DNA of 64,000 nucleotides, from contig OV121090.1 in assembly GCA_921293015.1 (NCBI GenBank), forward strand, positions 22,768,304 through 22,832,303, given 5' to 3'. The notes below the pieces were generated by a model, which was not told where the DNA came from, searched no databases, and saw only the letters and a program-made list of their open reading frames with translations. This document shows positions 23,891-63,841 of the stretch, one piece after another; within the stretch, counting starts at the first letter, position 1; every line of letters starts with the position of its first letter. The position numbers and the translations under genes were made by a program. This stretch comes from Phorcus lineatus (lineage: Eukaryota > Mollusca > Gastropoda > Trochida > Trochidae).

Positions 23891-26130
23891 AGATAATGTT
23901 TTAATAATTAAGTTGTCATCCATGAAAAAAATTGGATCCATAGATAAGTGAGGTCATAAGGGGGTTTAACACTCATGAACACTATTTTAATTTTCAAGAC
24001 GGCTACATCAGGTGGTATGCCCATAAAACATGAACTTCCCTTGCAAGGCATTAACCGCTTAAATTTCATTCATTGCCTTATTTGACACAAATCATGCTTC
24101 ATTGACTGCATGGAGTAATTGCTAGTAACCTCAAGTTGTCCTACTTAATTTGTCAATCAAGTAAAGAATTGTCAGCTGGAGAGTTGGCACAGAAATCAGT
24201 AAAAATGCTAATAAGAATTGTAACAGTCAGTGATGAAGACTATGTATTATACACTTTGTCATGGGAGTTGACAATATCACTGTTGCTTTTAAGGCAAACA
24301 TGGTTTGAAGTATGGAACCATTGAATCCGCAAAGATCTTAAATGTATCATTGCATATACTTATATAACATACTAAACATAGAACATTTCTCTAAAGAAGA
24401 AAATAGTTGGTGACCTCAAAGAACTTGAACCTCCCTGGGTAACAGCACTTACAACTATTCTACATGTGTCTTCAAACGCACGGATGAACTTGCTCAAGAC
24501 CCAAAAACTGGCTAGTTCAGACCCTGCAGCATTTCTCCAAATTTTCTATGCTTGGCATCCAGGCTGCTGCGACGGATCAGGATAGGCCAATAAGAAATCT
24601 TGAGGATTGATAACATGATTTTGGGGAAGTTTGCAGTTAGGTTTAAATCAGAAACCGACGGAGACTGGCGCAACCAAAAGATGTAGGGTAAGTTGTTCTA
24701 CATGAAGACTTTTATAAATAAGCAAAGCCTCCGTAGTTATGTTTGAAGTAGAAGTATGATGAAGTAATCATTCTCACATTTCACTTAGTGATGATATTCA
24801 TGTTCAGATCAGCAGATCCTCATCCAAGAGATCTAGCTTTCACATCCAGTGGGAGTATGTACTTAATTAGGTCTCTTCTTTACTTTGTAAAAGAACCATC
24901 ATTTCATATGTGAGTCGGCAAAATAACAAGTCTGACAAATATCCCTAAGCTATCTTTGCTCATTTTGCTGTAGAGAACTGTTCTAAAAGTTTTTAGGTTT
25001 GGAAAAGTTTCATTCAAAGACACATTTTGCTGATTTAATAGTGTATGTGATACTATTCTTCCTTGCTAGTTTACATCAACCATAACTAAATCATATCGTA
25101 AATGAAGGTAACAATCAGGAACTTGCAATTTCGTAAATATGGACTATCCCATAGTATTCCTGCTTTACATTAACGGAGCAGTAAGTTTTTGGGGGTTTTA
25201 TTTCTCTCCAAATTTTGTCAGAAAATGACAAATGCATAATTTTAGAGAGTTAATCACCTCATTTCTCAATCCGATTAACTGCACTTGTAAGGGAAATAAT
25301 CAAGCATCAAGCAAAACAACTGGATATATATCAGTATTACTGGTGTAGGGTTAATCATAGTGAAAATTGCAGTCATTCCTACTAATATCATTTGTCTTAC
25401 CTCAGTCTTCAGACAAGAAATCTAGTAATATTTCAGTATTGCTGGTAAACAGTAAATATTTTTGACAATTGTAATTTATTTTTTCTGATACCATTTGTCA
25501 AAATAAGTCTCCAGACAGGAAATTTTTAGGGGTCGCTGGTGAAGGGTTAATCATTGTAACAATTAATTACGTTGATATCATTGTCAAAGATGATAGGCTT
25601 TCAGCCTAGCAGTCAATCAGATATTCAGATATTGCCTTAATGAAGAAATTTGATTGACATGTTTACCTGTTGCCCATCAGAGAAATGAAAGCTATTGATT
25701 ACTAAGAAATGAACAGTCTTATATTACACATAGATCAGACTCTCTTCAAGAACAATCTCACTCTCAATATCCTTCCAAGCAAACTACTTGTTCACGTCAC
25801 ACAGGCTCACACTTGTCAAAGTCCATGGTTGAATTCAATACCATTTACCTTTTGCATCAATCTTAAAGGTGGGCTAACAAGATATTTTGTTGTTTAAGCA
25901 AAAAGACCCTACTCAAAAGGCACTATTGCACAATTTTCCTAGTTAACGCAGATACAAAGAGACAGAGCAGCATACGGTGATGTCTGATGACGCAGTTTCA
26001 GATTTATTATCAGTAACAATTACCTTTTAATCAATTTATAAAATGTTGGGATGGCCAGAGCTATACAGCTTTATACAGTTTGTTTTTAAGTTTATACCTC
26101 CTAACGTGATAAATTTTGAAGTCAATTCTT
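23891..26130. other. Non-coding stretch
   Basis: No recognised exon. A plus frame near 24400-24580 (GDLKELEPPWVTALTTILHV onward to a TAG) is slightly G+C-richer, but no family is recognised. Confidence 0.45.
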
Positions 26131-26282
26131 AAATAATCTTTATCCTAGTTACATACACAGTGAAGAGATAAACAAAAATAATCTTTATCATAATTACACA
26201 CACAGTGATGAATTACACAAAAATAATCTTTATCCTAGTTACATACACAGTGATGAGTTACACATTAATAATCTTTATCCTG
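26131..26282. repeat. 45-bp tandem repeat, about 3.4 copies
   Basis: ATAATCTTTATCCTAGTTAC recurs at 26133, 26178, 26223 and 26268, with ACACAGTGATGARTTACACA between. It is unrelated in sequence to the 22-kb satellite despite the same period. Confidence 0.85.
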
Positions 26283-27084
26283 GTTGTTAAAAAAATCAAA
26301 CCTCCTGTTTATTGGAAGAAAATCCATTTTGAACACATAGATCTTAAAGCAATGACATGAAATCTGGAATAAAGTGTCTTTGTTTAGGTATTGAGAATTA
26401 TTTCTCCAAGTATTTACACCTTAGGGTCGAAGCTCACAAAACCAGAAAGTCTAATTATAAGTCCATGTTGTGTCAATCACAGACCACACCTATCAGAACG
26501 GATCACTTTATCATGTCTTTCAACAAGATTTCACACCAAGAACCTTCATTCTGAGAATTATAATTGCCATGGACAAGACTGCAACAAGCATCCTAGATAT
26601 CTTAATTAGAACAAAATGAGATTCTTAAGTGAGCTAGTGACTTATAGTTAAGTGCCTCGGGCACTATTTCAGCCATGAGCGGAATGAAAGGCATTCAGTG
26701 GTTGGTGTTCAAGTTCAAGTCAAATAATATGGATGGAACATTTTGATTGCATCGCAACAATTTACAGCTTTGCCTTGCCCCTTCACATAAAAATGTTTTC
26801 AATAGGATGACAACAAAACAACTCCAAACACACAAAAATTATAACTTCAAGGACATATTGGAGAGAGGTGACTTTGAAATAACAAATCTTGTTAAACAAC
26901 CAAAATGTAATATGTAAAAACAAATTTCAGTTTTACAAGGACAAGATCATAAATCTGTTGTAATACATACAAGTGGTTCCTTGTAATAATTGCATTTACA
27001 ATACAAGCAAAATTGTTGGAAATCTACTGAACCTGTCCACTGTGATATGTAATGCAAGTTTGATCAATGCTGAAGTTTATTAAA

Positions 27085-27190
27085 CTGCATAGCTTGCCAA
27101 AACCCATGCAAGATTTGAACTCAAGACCTTTAGATTTGAAATCGAACATGTTAACGATTCTATCAAACCTCACTGTATCATTGGAGCAGC
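27085..27190 (-). mobile_element. Relic of a tRNA-derived SINE head
   Basis: On the minus strand GATACAGTGAGGTTTGATAG (A-box-like, plus 27155-27179) and GGTCTTGAGTTCAAATCTTG (B-box-like, plus 27109-27128) are spaced as in a tRNA. No intact cloverleaf. Confidence 0.45.
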
Positions 27191-28250
27191 CTTTTAACCA
27201 TAAAAACAAATTTAAGCACAAATATTGCTGCACATGTCATTTGCATATTCTTTCTGTCACCTAATTACATGGCGATGTTCGTCAACAAAACATCCATTTG
27301 CTCAGGAAATTTGTTTTCAATACAGGAAGCAGAATGCTATGACGATGGCCAACAAATTGTGTCATGAATACAATATCACATCAATAGGCACACTCTAATA
27401 CATCATTTCTTTCCTTCATTCGAATTCAACTCATTACAATCTGCAACATCTACTGTAAACAACCTGATAATCACCTTCATACACAGAACTACGTGCACAT
27501 CCTTAGGGAAGCTATTTTATCAGTTTTGAGGAGGGTGACATTCTCATATTCGACTGTATTTGGAAACATTCATGTATTGATAAGAGGAACAAATAAATAG
27601 ACATGTCTTATTTAATTTCTAAAAAAATATGCCCTGACAGAAATATCTCTATAACTTAGAATTTGCGAATGAGGAGCTCCTTACCATTGCTCAACCTACC
27701 CGGGGTAAGCTCAAATCTCAAAATCATGTGCAGAGACGTGAATTTTGTGTTTTTAAACAAAAGCCAGTCTTAAAATTAGCATATGGTGTGCCTTCTCACA
27801 TCAAACGTATGTTTGACAAAACTTGTTGGCCAATTAACTTTTGAAAGTTGTAAACTTCCTTGTTCGCATGACAAGCACATGTTATCAACTTTAAACTAAA
27901 CGCGACATTATACATGTGATGAAACAAAGTCATGTGACCCAAATGTCACATTCTATTGGTCGCTTCTGCACGACATGAGTTTGACAACACTTCAAAGACA
28001 AACTTGTAGACACATCCAACAGTTTCATGAAAATGTTGTTACGAATGGAGACATTCTATTTTTTGTAACAGTTTGACATCACGGGATTTGGTGTTGTTGA
28101 CAAGGTCTTAAACTGTTCACACTTTAAAACTTGAGTTTGACATCATGTGTTTTCAAACTGTCCTTTGTTGTGAGAAGACTGCATAACACAGCCTTTTACC
28201 TGAAGGTTTCCCATAATCCATGACAACCTTATTAAAAATTCATCGAACAG
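27191..28250. other. Non-coding stretch
   Basis: Nothing recognised beyond scattered AT-rich sequence. Confidence 0.45.
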
Positions 28251-28254
28251 CCAA

Positions 28255-28765
28255 AATCCTCTGAAAAACTGCTTAAAAACATAGACAATAAACAAAATCA
28301 CCAGAAACTTCATCTTCTTACAAAACTGCTTAAAAACATAGACAATAAACCAAATCATGTATACATGATAATTGATAATCTGACAAAGCAACTTTTAAAA
28401 GATAGACGATAAACCAAATCACTGATTCTTGATCCTCTGACAAAACTGCTTAAAAACATAGACAATAAACCAAATCATGTATACATGATAATTGATAATC
28501 TGACAAAACTACTTTTAAAAAATAGACGATAAACCAAATCACTGATTCTTGATCCTCTGACAAAACTATCAAAAACATAGACAATAAACCAAATCACGTG
28601 TACATGATACTTGATAATCTGACAAAACTACTTTTAAAAAATAGACGATAAACCAAATCACTGATTCTTGATCCTCTGACAAAACTGCTTAAAAACATAG
28701 GCAATAAACCAAATCACGTGTACATGATATTTGATAATCTGACAAAACTACTTTTTCTTGATGAG
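28255..28765. repeat. 120-bp tandem repeat built of two 60-bp halves
   Basis: CTGACAAAACTGCTTAAAAAC..ATAGACAATAAACCAAATCA alternates with CTGACAAAACTACTTTTAAA..ATAGACGATAAACCAAATCA. GCTTAAAAACATAG recurs at 28328 and 28448, with an indel in the third unit. About four dimers. Confidence 0.9.
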
Positions 28766-29929
28766 TGTTCTATAAAAGGATGATTCAAATTAGCGTTCAT
28801 TTTTAATATTGCCCAGCTAATTTGACTTTGGCCTTTATGCAGGCAGTAACGGTAACAGACCATACAAGTGATGAACATAATAACCGAAGTGAATCAGGTG
28901 AAAGTATTTGTGGTTTAACAATTGATCTGGCTTCTTGTCTTCATTACACAGTGTTCAAACAAGAAAGATAATCACGAACCAGTCATCAAAGCTCTTGAAC
29001 CAGTTTTGGTTTCTCCTGCAGTGAATGTAATCAGCTATTCGAATTTCATAAAAAAAACTAGTTCTGATTACGCAAGTGTTGTATTCACATGTTTCTGACA
29101 GGAACCAACCAACACAACCATCATTTGAGGTAAATTCATAGCTTTGGTTGTTTCATAGGTTTTGAAATGTTTCAGTCAAATGTCATTGACATAGTTAACC
29201 TTTGATAAACTGAACATATAAAAAAGTCAGATAATTTATGAGTTTCTTAAGCAAATCTACTGCCAACTTGGCTTTCAGACGGAGCTCCGTAAATCTGAAA
29301 AAAATGCTGCAAAGCAAATGATTTTTTACTCTGAAACGATTATTGTAAACCCAATCACAACGTAGAAAACAGTAACATTTTTCAACCAAATTTCAGGTCT
29401 TAAGGGGTGAAAGGGTTTTTGGTATACAATTGTAAATGGATATATGATGTAAATAGAAAACTGTGTATAGGTGCCTGCTAAATAAGTGAATAACTGTTTA
29501 CTGTTTTTTAGGTCTTCAACAGTAGGGCTGTTCAATGTTACCACATATATATCAGTATATATCAGTATAAACTGTGCAATACTTAGTCATATGGGGAAAA
29601 AATACAATATGTAGACTTTATAATATGAATGCTGTAGAAGATGAGCTACATTTCCTTTAACCTGTTCTTTTTTCAGACATAAAATCTTAAACCATACTAT
29701 TACAAGTGCCCAGGTACAACTGTCAACGTTCACACAATCATTACAGTACCTTGTAATGTATATTTACAATGCAATGTAATTTAGAAAGAATATTGTCTAA
29801 GCAAATAATCTAATGATGTGATTTACCCAAGAATATGTAAAATATCACAATATAAAGTCTGATGCCACATCATCCCTATTGTAATATTTCGACAACAGTG
29901 TTTGAAGTTTTTATGGAAAGGTGTAAAAC
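28766..29929. other. Non-coding stretch
   Basis: A TAGGGCTGTTCAATG..ATATCAGTATATATCAGTAT block near 29523-29575 may be a worn hAT terminus. No exon seen. Confidence 0.4.
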
Positions 29930-30290
29930 TGTCAGGGTGTAACGGTGTATGGATGTATGGCGTAAATCTGTACAAGTGTAGATATGTATTAGCATTGTTC
30001 ACCTCTCCTGCAGGATGATGTGCGGGGTTTTTGCAAGCTACTCAGACTTGACATGTGAACATGAATAGGCACTGTTTGAATGTAAGAGTGTACAGACGTA
30101 CGGTAAATAGTTGTAAGGATGTAAGAGTGTACAAATGTAAAGGTGTACAGGTATAAAGTGAACATATTTTCCAGCAATGTCCCACCACCCAAGAGGATGT
30201 TATGCTGGGATGTAAAGTAAAAGGACGTATGGTGAAAAGGTGTATAAATGTAAGGGTGTAAGATGTAAATATGTGCCAATGTTTCACTAA
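29930..30290. repeat. Minisatellite GTAAGGGTGTAYAAATGT with embedded copies of the exon 8 end
   Basis: Units such as gtaagagtgtacaaatgtaaaggtgtac and gtgtataaatgtaagggtgta repeat down to about 29930. Two degenerate copies of the exon 8 3' end plus donor are interspersed (about 30000-30060 and 30165-30225). Confidence 0.75.
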
Positions 30291-30291
30291 C

Positions 30292-58132
<27,841 letters not shown>

Positions 58133-58134
<2 letters not shown>

Positions 58135-58300
58135 GTCTCTATCATCAAGTGTCTACCATCAACTCAGTACCATCAAATCTCTACCATCAAGTTTCTACCA
58201 TAAAGTCTCTACCATAAAGTCTCTACCATAAGTCTCCACCATAAAAGCTCTAGTATCAAGTCTCTACCATCAAATCTCTACATCACCAGTCTCTATCAAA
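58133..58300. repeat. Minisatellite TCTCTACCATMAAG (about 15-18 bp unit) immediately before the LRRCC1 ATG
   Basis: About ten imperfect units of tctctaccatcaa / tctctaccataaag run from the start codon to about 58300. On the transcribed strand each reads (A/T)TGATGGTAGAGA or TTTATGGTAGAGAC, so most units carry an ATG. The true start context GATAGAGACATGACT resembles the last unit. Confidence 0.85.
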
Positions 58301-58401
58301 TTCAAAATATTGCTCTTGCTGATATCTTCAGCTTGTGTATTGGTCCATTCTTGACCAACAGTTCATTTTCCTTCTTCTAGCAAAGTTGTCAATTGTATAA
58401 C
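58135..58401 (-). other. Possible LRRCC1 5'UTR exon containing a minisatellite
   Basis: A good acceptor (TTTACATTATTTTCAG|GTTATAC) lies at 58402-58403 on the minus strand, upstream of the start codon, so the coding exon may extend as 5'UTR to 58401 and be spliced to a further upstream non-coding exon. If so, the UTR has a 12-codon uORF beginning MNCWSRMDQYTS and several further ATGs inside the minisatellite. Confidence 0.4.
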
Positions 58402-58544
58402 CTGAAAATAATGTAAAGAAAATGTCAAATCATTCCCTACTTCCCATTTCTCAATACATCAATAAAGCAACCAACTTCCAATGCATTACTGGCTAATATA
58501 AGCCTTGCTGCATTGTGCAAAATTTTTTAAGCATAGTAATCAGA

Positions 58545-58665
58545 GGCTAGCTCCAGACAGCGAGTATCCGCTCCGTAACGTCACTAATATACTCGCTGCC
58601 ATCAGAGGGCTTCAAGGTGAAAAAGCTCTAACACAGCGCGTGCAACTAACGATTGATGTCACGCT
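58545..58665. promoter_or_regulatory. CpG-containing patch, candidate LRRCC1 promoter region
   Basis: This stretch is richer in G+C and CpG than its surroundings. It contains an inverted repeat AGCGAGTAT ... ATACTCGCT, a TGACGTTACGG site on the minus strand (CRE half-site), ACAGCGCGTGC and GATGTCACG. It sits 0.4-0.5 kb upstream of the start codon. Promoter activity is inference from position and composition only. Confidence 0.35.
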
Positions 58666-58964
58666 CTAAAAGTGAAGCTCCTAACTCATAGGATTCACAA
58701 TGCAACTCCAAACAACAACTCAAGAAATGAGTACGGCAAACGAAACTTTTTATTATTTTATCAAGTTGTCTTTGAATTTTTGAAACATAACAAATTGTCC
58801 ACCATATACTCATCAAATACAAAATTATATTTGAAGCAAATTACACCAACTTTTGTAATATTCATAGAATTTCATACGCCTAACGTTTAAAACATACTCT
58901 CGAACCAATTTATTTGTATGTAAAATAACAATTTGGTTCGAGATTATTGATGACATCAATTCCT

Positions 58965-58991
58965 ATTGTTGTCAAGAATCTTGACAACAAT
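58965..58991. repeat. Perfect 13-bp-arm palindrome
   Basis: ATTGTTGTCAAGA and its exact reverse complement flank a single A. A short G+C-richer stretch follows directly, with CCCCCGCAAGTGAGGGCAGG, itself able to form a small stem. Confidence 0.8.
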
Positions 58992-59026
58992 GCCCCCGCA
59001 AGTGAGGGCAGGGCTACTACCGTAGA

Positions 59027-59149
59027 GGTACTCGAAGGGAAGGCGCCCTGACTTGGAGGTTGAATCAGAGGTTAATGGAAACCTATTTCTGATAGCACTA
59101 TCAAGTTCAGATGAACTGGCTGAAGAGCTGGCACAGAAAAAATGACAAA
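59027..59149 (+). other. 40-codon open frame, exon-like, function unknown
   Basis: After a TAG the frame opens as RYSKGRRPDLEVESEVNGN, continues with LFLIALSSSDELAEELAQKK and stops at TGA. The charged, non-repetitive composition is unusual for this AT-rich flank, but there is no ATG and no obvious acceptor. It could be a terminal exon, a transposon relic or chance. Confidence 0.2.
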
Positions 59150-60072
59150 TGCAGTAAGACTTTGATAAGCCAATGACTGAGAATTGTGCAAGTTATACTT
59201 TGTGGAGAAAAAATTGTAAGGCAGCAAAATTCTCGAGAATTAACTACCTTTTATTTTAGTTAGCGCCCTATATTTTTCAGTTGAGAGTGCCATAAACTCC
59301 TTGTCTAAATTCAAGGTTCACACAAACCACATCTTTACAAAAACTTATTCTTATTCCTAAAAATTTCCATTAATAAGAAATTGAATCTTAGTTTGCTGAA
59401 AACAAATTTGCAGTAATTTTTCTAAAAAGATAGCTTTAGTAAATCAAACTTTTTATTTTGTGTTTCTTCCGGCTTTATTTGGCCCTGAAGAACAAAAATG
59501 TCAGAATTCATTTTTATTATTTCATTTATATCATATTATCATTATTTTATCATTAATATTTTTATTTTTATTAGAATGGTTTAGACATACTCCAAAATCT
59601 ATTCATCAATAACTTTGATTAAATTAAGAGTGTATTTGTCATTTTGTTTTAACCATATTGGATATAGTGCTCACTTTGAATATTAAATGAGTAATGATGT
59701 TTGTTGATGTTTTAGATAACGTAACTCCTTACAAAAGTAAGAGTACCTCAAAATTGTAACAACCGATAACTTACATTTCACTAAATCATACAATATTATA
59801 AATTTAGTGTTTCATATATAATATTAACATAAAATAATCATGTTGAAATGTTTTTATCAAAGACACTGAAAAGATAACCCCTCTGCTTATTGTAAAATGT
59901 AAATTCAAAATAGACTAAAGAAGGCAGTATTTGATTACATGTAACACTATGAAGATGTTTGAAGATTCTAAAACTATTTTCAGATTCTAGGAAGGACAAA
60001 CTGATAGTTTGATCAATATTTTGGGTTCCATTGACAACTTGTATGTGAGAAGGCAAACTGTTTGATGACGAC
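59150..60072. other. AT-rich 5' flank
   Basis: No gene or structured repeat recognised. Confidence 0.45.
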
Positions 60073-60129
60073 ATGACTGCTAGTGCTCAACACCACCCAT
60101 TGTCGCTAGAACTTCAGACTAAAGCAATA
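60073..60129 (+). CDS. Possible first coding exon of a divergent gene
   Basis: An ATG at 60073 opens MTASAQHHPLSLELQTKAI and meets a consensus donor, AATA|GTAAGTGC, in phase 0. It lies about 1.9 kb upstream of the LRRCC1 start and points away from it. No second exon could be identified before the end of the window, and I do not recognise the protein. An overlapping antisense ORF (59838-60074) starts at nearly the same place and is an equally weak alternative. Confidence 0.25.
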
Positions 60130-60699
60130 GTAAGTGCAATCTCTACAATCCCTTTGTTTCAAAATGTTTCAAATATATTCAATCTTTTGTATAATCAAAT
60201 CATCGTCAGTAATAAATTGTATGGTTCTTTTGCGGTTAACATTTGGTTAAAAATACATACATGTTTACTGTAGCAACAATGTATCATATTTTCTTTTATC
60301 TAACTTTTGTGACAACTTAGTACTTAGGCGGATTATTATTTTGTAGATATCTAACATATCTTGTTATCCAATATTAAATGTGTCTGTCTTTGAATGTAAC
60401 AATCAATGATATAATAACATTCATGGCGCCAGTGATAGAAGTATCCTGTATTATCCCATAGGAATTTGGTAAAATATTCCATACAATCTACTTTTTCAAA
60501 TGATTGTCACCAGCATGAACATGAGATGCTTGACATAAGCCACTAGTCACCTACGGGTCCGAGGCATGAAAATCAAATAGATGCAGTTAGAGACCAGTGA
60601 ATTAAGAATGGAATTTAAATGGGATGGGATTAAACGTTGGGCACCTGTTTGTCCATCTAACTAGTTGGCAGCAAGGTTAAAACAAGCAGACAGAGTCAG

Positions 60700-61019
60700 A
60701 TATATCCCCCGCCAAAGGGAAAGGGTAGTTAAGGATACTAGTTGTGGAATATTGAACAGTGATCATGTTGTTTTTCTACAAACAACCTTTAAGAAATCCT
60801 ATGTTACGTTTTCATGGAAACGGGTAAAAATAAAAATGCAAAGAAGTTGAAAACCCCAAAAGGTACATCTCCCCATGATGCCCGTTGCACATACCAAGTT
60901 TCGTCGAGCTAGGTCTCACCGTTTTGGAGTTGTGCTCCGGAAACATTATCGGGACGGACGGACAAACGGACGGACGGACGAACGAACGGACGGACGGAGA
61001 CCATTTGGGCGGGGGATAA
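60700..61019. mobile_element. TIR repeat TATCCCCCGCC with (ACGGACGG)n
   Basis: TATCCCCCGCCAAAGGG at the left and, inverted, TATCCCCCGCCCAAATGG at the right bound about 320 bp. Before the right end lies ACCGTTTTGGAGTTGTGCTC then a (ACGGACGGACGA)n run. The antisense Arg/Pro/Ser frame across it is repeat-derived. Confidence 0.65.
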
Positions 61020-61025
61020 TTAGCC

Positions 61026-63394
61026 AGTAATAAGGATTGGTGCAATTTAAAGCCATGCGGGGGAAGAGGCTTCAGTGGCCTCAAGCTCTTTGAGTTCTGT
61101 TCACTGGTGCTAATTAATTGGTTTTTTAAAACGCTGTATTCAAATTATTTATCGGAAGATTTCAGAAATTTTAAGTAAAGTCAATTTTAAAATTCAAATT
61201 ATAACAAATTCAAAACTGGCAATAGGGCATTTTAGTCAACCTTTAACAGAATCATGAACGCAATAGGCAAAATAATTGTTTCAATGTAAATGATGACTTA
61301 TAATAAGCGTTGGAAGCTCAAAAATATCATAAATTGTTTCATATCAAAAGAGAAACTGTTATTTAACAGTAGTACACTTGGAAAAAGATTTTAAGAGTTT
61401 AGTAATAGATCAACATGACCTTGGTTTGAGCAGGTGTGAATTGTCTTTATTGGGACATATAAGAAACATACAACTAACACACATGATAACAACATTTTCC
61501 TTAGACACATAAACTTTAGCGATTACAATGTTTTTTACACACTGTATCGGCAGCCCATAGATTGAAGCATATGAATCGTAACACCACTAATGCAAAATAA
61601 TATAATATCATTTTAATTACACAATTAGCTGTGTGCTTAGGGATAATAGGAATAATCGTAATGAATTAAGCAAACCTAGTCATGCACAAACATAAGGGAA
61701 TATTGCCTGTAGTTACCCAAAGCTGTCAAAACCTTGCATGAGTTGATATAAACAACCATTGATTTAGGTCAGTGTACAAAAAACTTCTGCATAAATAACT
61801 TGAAATCAATAATAAAAGTTAATTTCTAATATAAGTGTTTGGTGAAATTGCGGGGGGTTTGCATTGTAGATGAATAACTTGACTTGGGAAGAAGTTTTAA
61901 AAGCTTTAATTCCTTAGTTACAATTAACATTTGCTGACATATGCATGGCGAGGCCCAAAATGACTTGCGGCGGGGTCCTGGCTAAGCAGTCTATATCGTC
62001 CTGTCAGTACCCAGTGTTTCACATGAATGTTAATCCGGGAGGTTACAGGGTTCTTTATCAGATAAATACTTACCAAACAGTTTTCAGAATATTTTTAGTG
62101 AAACAATGTCAAAACCTCGGCCCTATATAAAGTTAGTTCTATGATCTTTTTTTGGCCTAAGAGTCAATGAGGGGTCCGAATGACCGGAGATCTAAAACGT
62201 CTATAAAATTGAATCTAATCCTTGTAAATGGTTCAGATGAAGATATTCTGAAAGCTGAAATAATTGACTGTATTAAACATGGTATATAGATTCGTGGAGT
62301 TTGGTTTCAAAATGAAAAATCATCATGTTATTTTTTAGTTTGGTTGCAGTACCTACAGGCAACTGCAACCAAATTATTTTTTGTCAAATATTCATCTTTT
62401 TTCATACCTTGGCTATTATAAAAATTTGGTTGCAGCTAATGAAATTATTTTTTGAAAAGCTAATCAGATCAATTTGGTTGCAGAAGACTTCAAATTTACC
62501 TAATCTGATGAGGAAATGATCAAATAAGGTTTATTTGACAGGTTCCCTTTGACAATGTGTGTGACGTAACACTTGGATAATTCAGTATCAAACATTTGCA
62601 CTAAAAATAAATCATGATCTTATGACATATTGATATAATTAGAAAGTACAGTTAAATTTTATCCTGGATGTTATGCACTTAGGTTAAAGAAGAAATATGC
62701 TAATTTTGAAAAATAATTTGAAAAAAAACAAACATCCTACAAAATATCAAAAAGTTTGTTTTTCTATTCGTTGATTCCATTCGGCAATCCATTCACCAAA
62801 ATCTAACAAATGTATAAACTATCATTGCTCAAATTGTGTCTCAACTGATTTCGGTTAAACTCAAAAGCATTTCAATTTCCAATGACAACGTGTACAATCC
62901 GTATTATCGCATCAGCGTTTCAATCATTCAATGTTTATCTGACCGAAAATAGGACAATAACAAACATTCCTGTGCTTTGCTTCCGAGAAGAAATTGTGAT
63001 AAAATGAGACTACGTGGGGAAAAACTGACATTGCGTTTCATAAAATATATCGTTATGAAAAGAACTCACGAAAGTCTTATTTTAATAATCCCATATCCTT
63101 ATAAATAGCATCACAGACACTTGGACGAATTCATGTTTATACTTGCCGCTTCCAGAGAGACGCTGGAGACAAATATACTACACTCCTAACGACATACGTT
63201 AATTGCTAAAAGCCTTCTTTTGATGTATTGGTTGTTCTTCAATTTTCACTTTTTTTACATAAAGAAATATCTAAGGAAAGCTAAAAACAACTACGAACAT
63301 TGAAAACTGTACTAAATATAAATTCTAATATAATTAGTTAATGCTGATAAGCCTAAGGAGGCAATATTCTGCGTGAAAATAATAAATGTGCGAA
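61026..63394. other. AT-rich 5' flank
   Basis: Three direct AATTTGGTTGCAG copies (about 62337, 62423, 62471) and one inverted copy (62363) lie in 62330-62485. No exon recognised. Confidence 0.5.
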
Positions 63395-63841
63395 AAGCCT
63401 CCGTGGAGTCATATATGCCAAACTTGATCAATCGTGTCATTTGATCGCGAAGTATTAACTGTTACCAAAAAGATACATTTTAAAACTATTTTTTTTTGTA
63501 CAGGGACAATATGAAGGTAGAACGTCGCAATTATGATCGAAAACCGGACAGTGCATGGCGCGTCATATAGTCAAACGTAATTTTGGGGAGTTATCTAAAC
63601 AGCCAGGAGGGCAGTTAGGAGTTGATAGTGCCTTTAGGTTCTATAATTAGTATTCATGTATATTGGACGTGATATCTACACCTCTGTGTATTTATGTTTT
63701 TATATTTTCATGGAAAACTAGTATTTGTCATACATATGTATGAAAAGTTAAGATGTTTTGATTTCATATCACCACATATGACATTTAGGTTCGTATCAAA
63801 GGTAAATGATATGTTATGAAAATCACGGAGTGGCTTTTTAA
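63395..63841. mobile_element. TTAA MITE family A, copy 2
   Basis: Aligns along its length with 6919-7395: GGAGTCATATATGCCAAACTT, CGGACAGTG, ACAGCCAGGAGGGCAGTTAGG, TATTGGACGTGATATCTACACC and the right terminus ATCACGGAGTGGCTTTTTAA. The left terminus is eroded (AAAAGCCTCCGTGGAG) and lacks TTAA. Confidence 0.88.

Noticed and set aside
30042..30291. Extension of LRRCC1 exon 8 to the stop at 30042 as the normal C-terminus
   Set aside because: The added residues are minisatellite-encoded and unlike the family, and a good donor sits at 30290-30291. Kept only as a possible retained-intron product.
60812..61084. 90-codon minus-strand ORF with RSFVRPSVCPSVP
   Set aside because: Encoded by the (ACGGACGG)n tract of a transposable repeat.
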